From positions 42,983,798 through 43,047,797 of the forward strand of contig OZ025257.1 in NCBI GenBank assembly GCA_964019135.1: a stretch of DNA of 64,000 bases, given 5' to 3'. Shown here piece by piece: positions 62,553-64,000 of this stretch. The notes beneath the pieces were generated by a model. The model was given only the letters and a program-made list of their open reading frames with translations. It was not told where the DNA came from and did no database searches. Source of the stretch: Arenicola marina. Lineage: Eukaryota > Annelida > Polychaeta > Arenicolidae. The translations under genes were made by a program, and so were the position numbers. Each line of letters starts with the position of its first letter. Position 1 is the stretch's first letter.

Positions 62553-64000
62553 TCTTTGCACTTTTTCCCCCTCACCGGGGTCAGAACGGAAGGTTGTCTT
62601 TGAGCTGGTAGGCACCAACTTCGTCCCTAGACCTGGGAGGGGGGAAAGCGTAGTTGGGCGCATGACGCGTCATACAAGGACGCGCGGTACGACCTCTTAG
62701 CCTCTCGGCGCCTGGGCCCTCGTCCGCCTCCTCGTGGTTCCCGCTGGATAACCCTAAAGGACCAGGGCCAAATCTCGGGTGCTTCGGCTCTGCGGTGTGT
62801 CACCACTGAGCGATTCCAAAGATTGCTCAATGGGGGGGACGGCCCCCTCCCCATATCGCTGTTGCGACCCTATTCTTGCGCCGGTTGTCAATGACAGACC
62901 TCGGCTGTAAGTTACTTATGGTTGGTTTTCCTATGGGACCATCCGTCCATGTACCTGTGCCTCCCCTGCCCAGGGGTAACGGGACAGGGGGGAGGTTAAG
63001 CATGACCCCAAACTCCCCGGCCAAGGGGGTAAAACCCTGAGGCCAACCCTGGGGGCCTAGCTAGCCTCCAGGGTGATAATACCAGCTACGTCATTTAACA
63101 GTTTAATGCCGGGCCCCGTACCCGCGGGGCCCACTGGTAGGGCTGCGGGGGGCGACGTGCCTGTAGCGTCTTTCCCCTACCCGGACTGCCCCAGGACCTT
63201 CGGGGCGCTGAGAGGCCTGTCTCGGCATAGGCGCCGGGCTAATTCACAGTCCTACCACTCTGAGTCTGTCCCGGCGCCGCGCGTGAAGGCGCGTTGGAGT
63301 CATCATGAACTCGTGCGGTTACCTAGGGCGGAACTCGCGTTGCTTGCGGAGGGTAAACGCAGCAATTTGAACCAGCTCTTGGTTCAGCGATTCCCCTCTA
63401 GAACACTCGAGTCCATCAAAGAATGTCGCCACAAAAGTAAAGCTTACCCCGCGGTTTTGAAGAGTCTTGCGGCCGAGGCCGTCCAGGCCAGCGAGACTCT
63501 GGTAGAAGGGGGCGACAGTGACGGGACGGAGGTTACCGATCCCGAGCCCGAGGAGGCGGGCGGTTCCATAGGAGAGTACAGCGAAACGAACTCATTTTAC
63601 TGGTGGGCCCCTTTTGTGAAGTCCGTTGAGGACATAAGGTTCGAGTTCGGTCTATAGGTCGGAGAGATCCGGCCAGGCCAGCTCACGGTGACTCAACGTG
63701 AGCTACTAGACCGCGACTATGAGAACTGGGTGGGGCCTTCTGAGCTTGCTCAGGCCCCTGCTAGACCAAGAGGCGCACCACGACCAGCTGTAGTCGAGTC
63801 GGTGTCAAGGCGAGCGGGTAGGCGTAGGGCCTACGCTCGTGTCCAGCGTGTTTATCGGCAGAGCCGCAAGAAGTGGGCAGATCTTGTGTTGAGTGGCTCT
63901 GTCGAGGCCCCTGTGAACGAGCTCCCTCTATAGTCATTTGTCGAGGCCTGGAGCCCGATACTAGAGGGAGCTAGCATGGATGATAGATGGTGTCCGCCGC
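62553..64000 (+). mobile_element. R2-like element, 5' leader and N-terminal ORF, runs off the window
   Basis: The leader (62553-63072) carries CACCGGGGTCAGAACG, also found at 11.6 kb. The ORF follows, and the reverse transcriptase should lie beyond 64 kb. Insertion is at the end of unit D's remaining codons. Only one zinc-finger motif is seen, unlike the three-finger copy at 39.5 kb, so at least two R2-type lineages are present. Confidence 0.7.
63073..63933 (+). pseudogene. R2-like N-terminal protein: one zinc finger and Myb-like domain
   Basis: Starts MIIPATSFNSLMPGPVPAGP. The finger reads FPYPDCPRTFGALRGLSRHR, with the first expected Cys replaced by Phe, and a late His (SYHSES). The Myb-like part is KARWSHHELVRLPRAELALL through FPSRTLESIKECRHKSKAYP. 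In-frame TAGs at 63655-63657 and 63931-63933 interrupt it; between them lie ENWVGPSELAQAPARPRGAP and RVQRVYRQSRKKWADLVLSG, typical of the linker before R2 reverse transcriptase. The frame continues past the second stop to the window end. Confidence 0.75.

Overview
This is eukaryotic, animal-type DNA. It has long non-coding stretches, GT/AG exon edges, several clades of non-LTR retrotransposon, tRNA-derived SINEs and more than a dozen tandem arrays. The LINE mixture (an RNase H-bearing I/Nimb-like element, Tx1/L1-like, CR1/Jockey-group and R2-like with zinc fingers plus Myb) suggests a mollusc or another lophotrochozoan. That is an inference from element families, not a proven assignment. Nothing bacterial is present: no operons, no Shine-Dalgarno sites, no CRISPR.

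Layout. 0-1.2 kb: an open frame running in from the left edge, a CCAAT/E-box/TATA promoter, a hammerhead-ribozyme-like motif and a proline-rich frame, together like the 5' part of a Penelope-like element. 1.5-6.8 kb: a chain of minisatellites (28, 20, 25/23, 48, 48 and 38 bp units). 6.9-8.7 kb: a 5'-truncated CR1/Jockey-group LINE. 8.7-12 kb: mostly featureless. 12.0-15.8 kb: a 28-bp array. 16.5-23.3 kb: a 32/28-bp array with higher-order structure and inverted units, followed by an exon-like block that also follows the 1.5-2.0 kb array. 24.8-28.3 kb: minus-strand remains of a SET-domain gene split by five minisatellites. 29.1-30.6 kb: another 28-bp array. 30.6-36.5 kb: a nearly intact LINE with 12-bp target-site duplications. 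36.5-40.6 kb: older LINE and R2-like fragments and a TPR exon. 41.4-45.3 kb: a Tx1/L1-like LINE. 45.3-48.6 kb: a decayed gene of an uncharacterised multi-domain family, split by two tRNA-Arg-like SINEs. 48.9-51.3 kb: small open frames, one SGNH-hydrolase-like. 51.4-51.9 kb: a 45-bp array. 53.7-55.1 kb: a LINE fragment holding a MITE-like element.

56.4-62.6 kb holds the most unusual content: four related intronless units (A-D), all on the plus strand. A and B share a promoter layout (a GGCGC/TTCAAA pair, then a TATA box), and A, B and C share an AATAAA 3' end. Two protein types occur. A and C carry DWSCDD-type acidic motifs. B and D share a cysteine-bearing N-terminus, and B continues into six tandem 26-residue repeats with core GWSSGSDELFEAP. 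I do not recognise this family. Its pattern (basic/Cys-rich start, repeated acidic-aromatic motif) would fit transcription regulators. The D copy is cut off by the 5' end of an R2-like element that runs out of the window at 64.0 kb.

No ordinary complete host gene is evident. Roughly a quarter to a third of the window is tandem repeat and much of the rest is retrotransposon. It looks like a repeat-rich heterochromatic or subtelomeric block in which SET, TPR and SGNH pieces are fragments. The long in-array reading frames, including frames over 500 codons at 4.7-6.3 kb, are repeat artefacts and are not called as genes.
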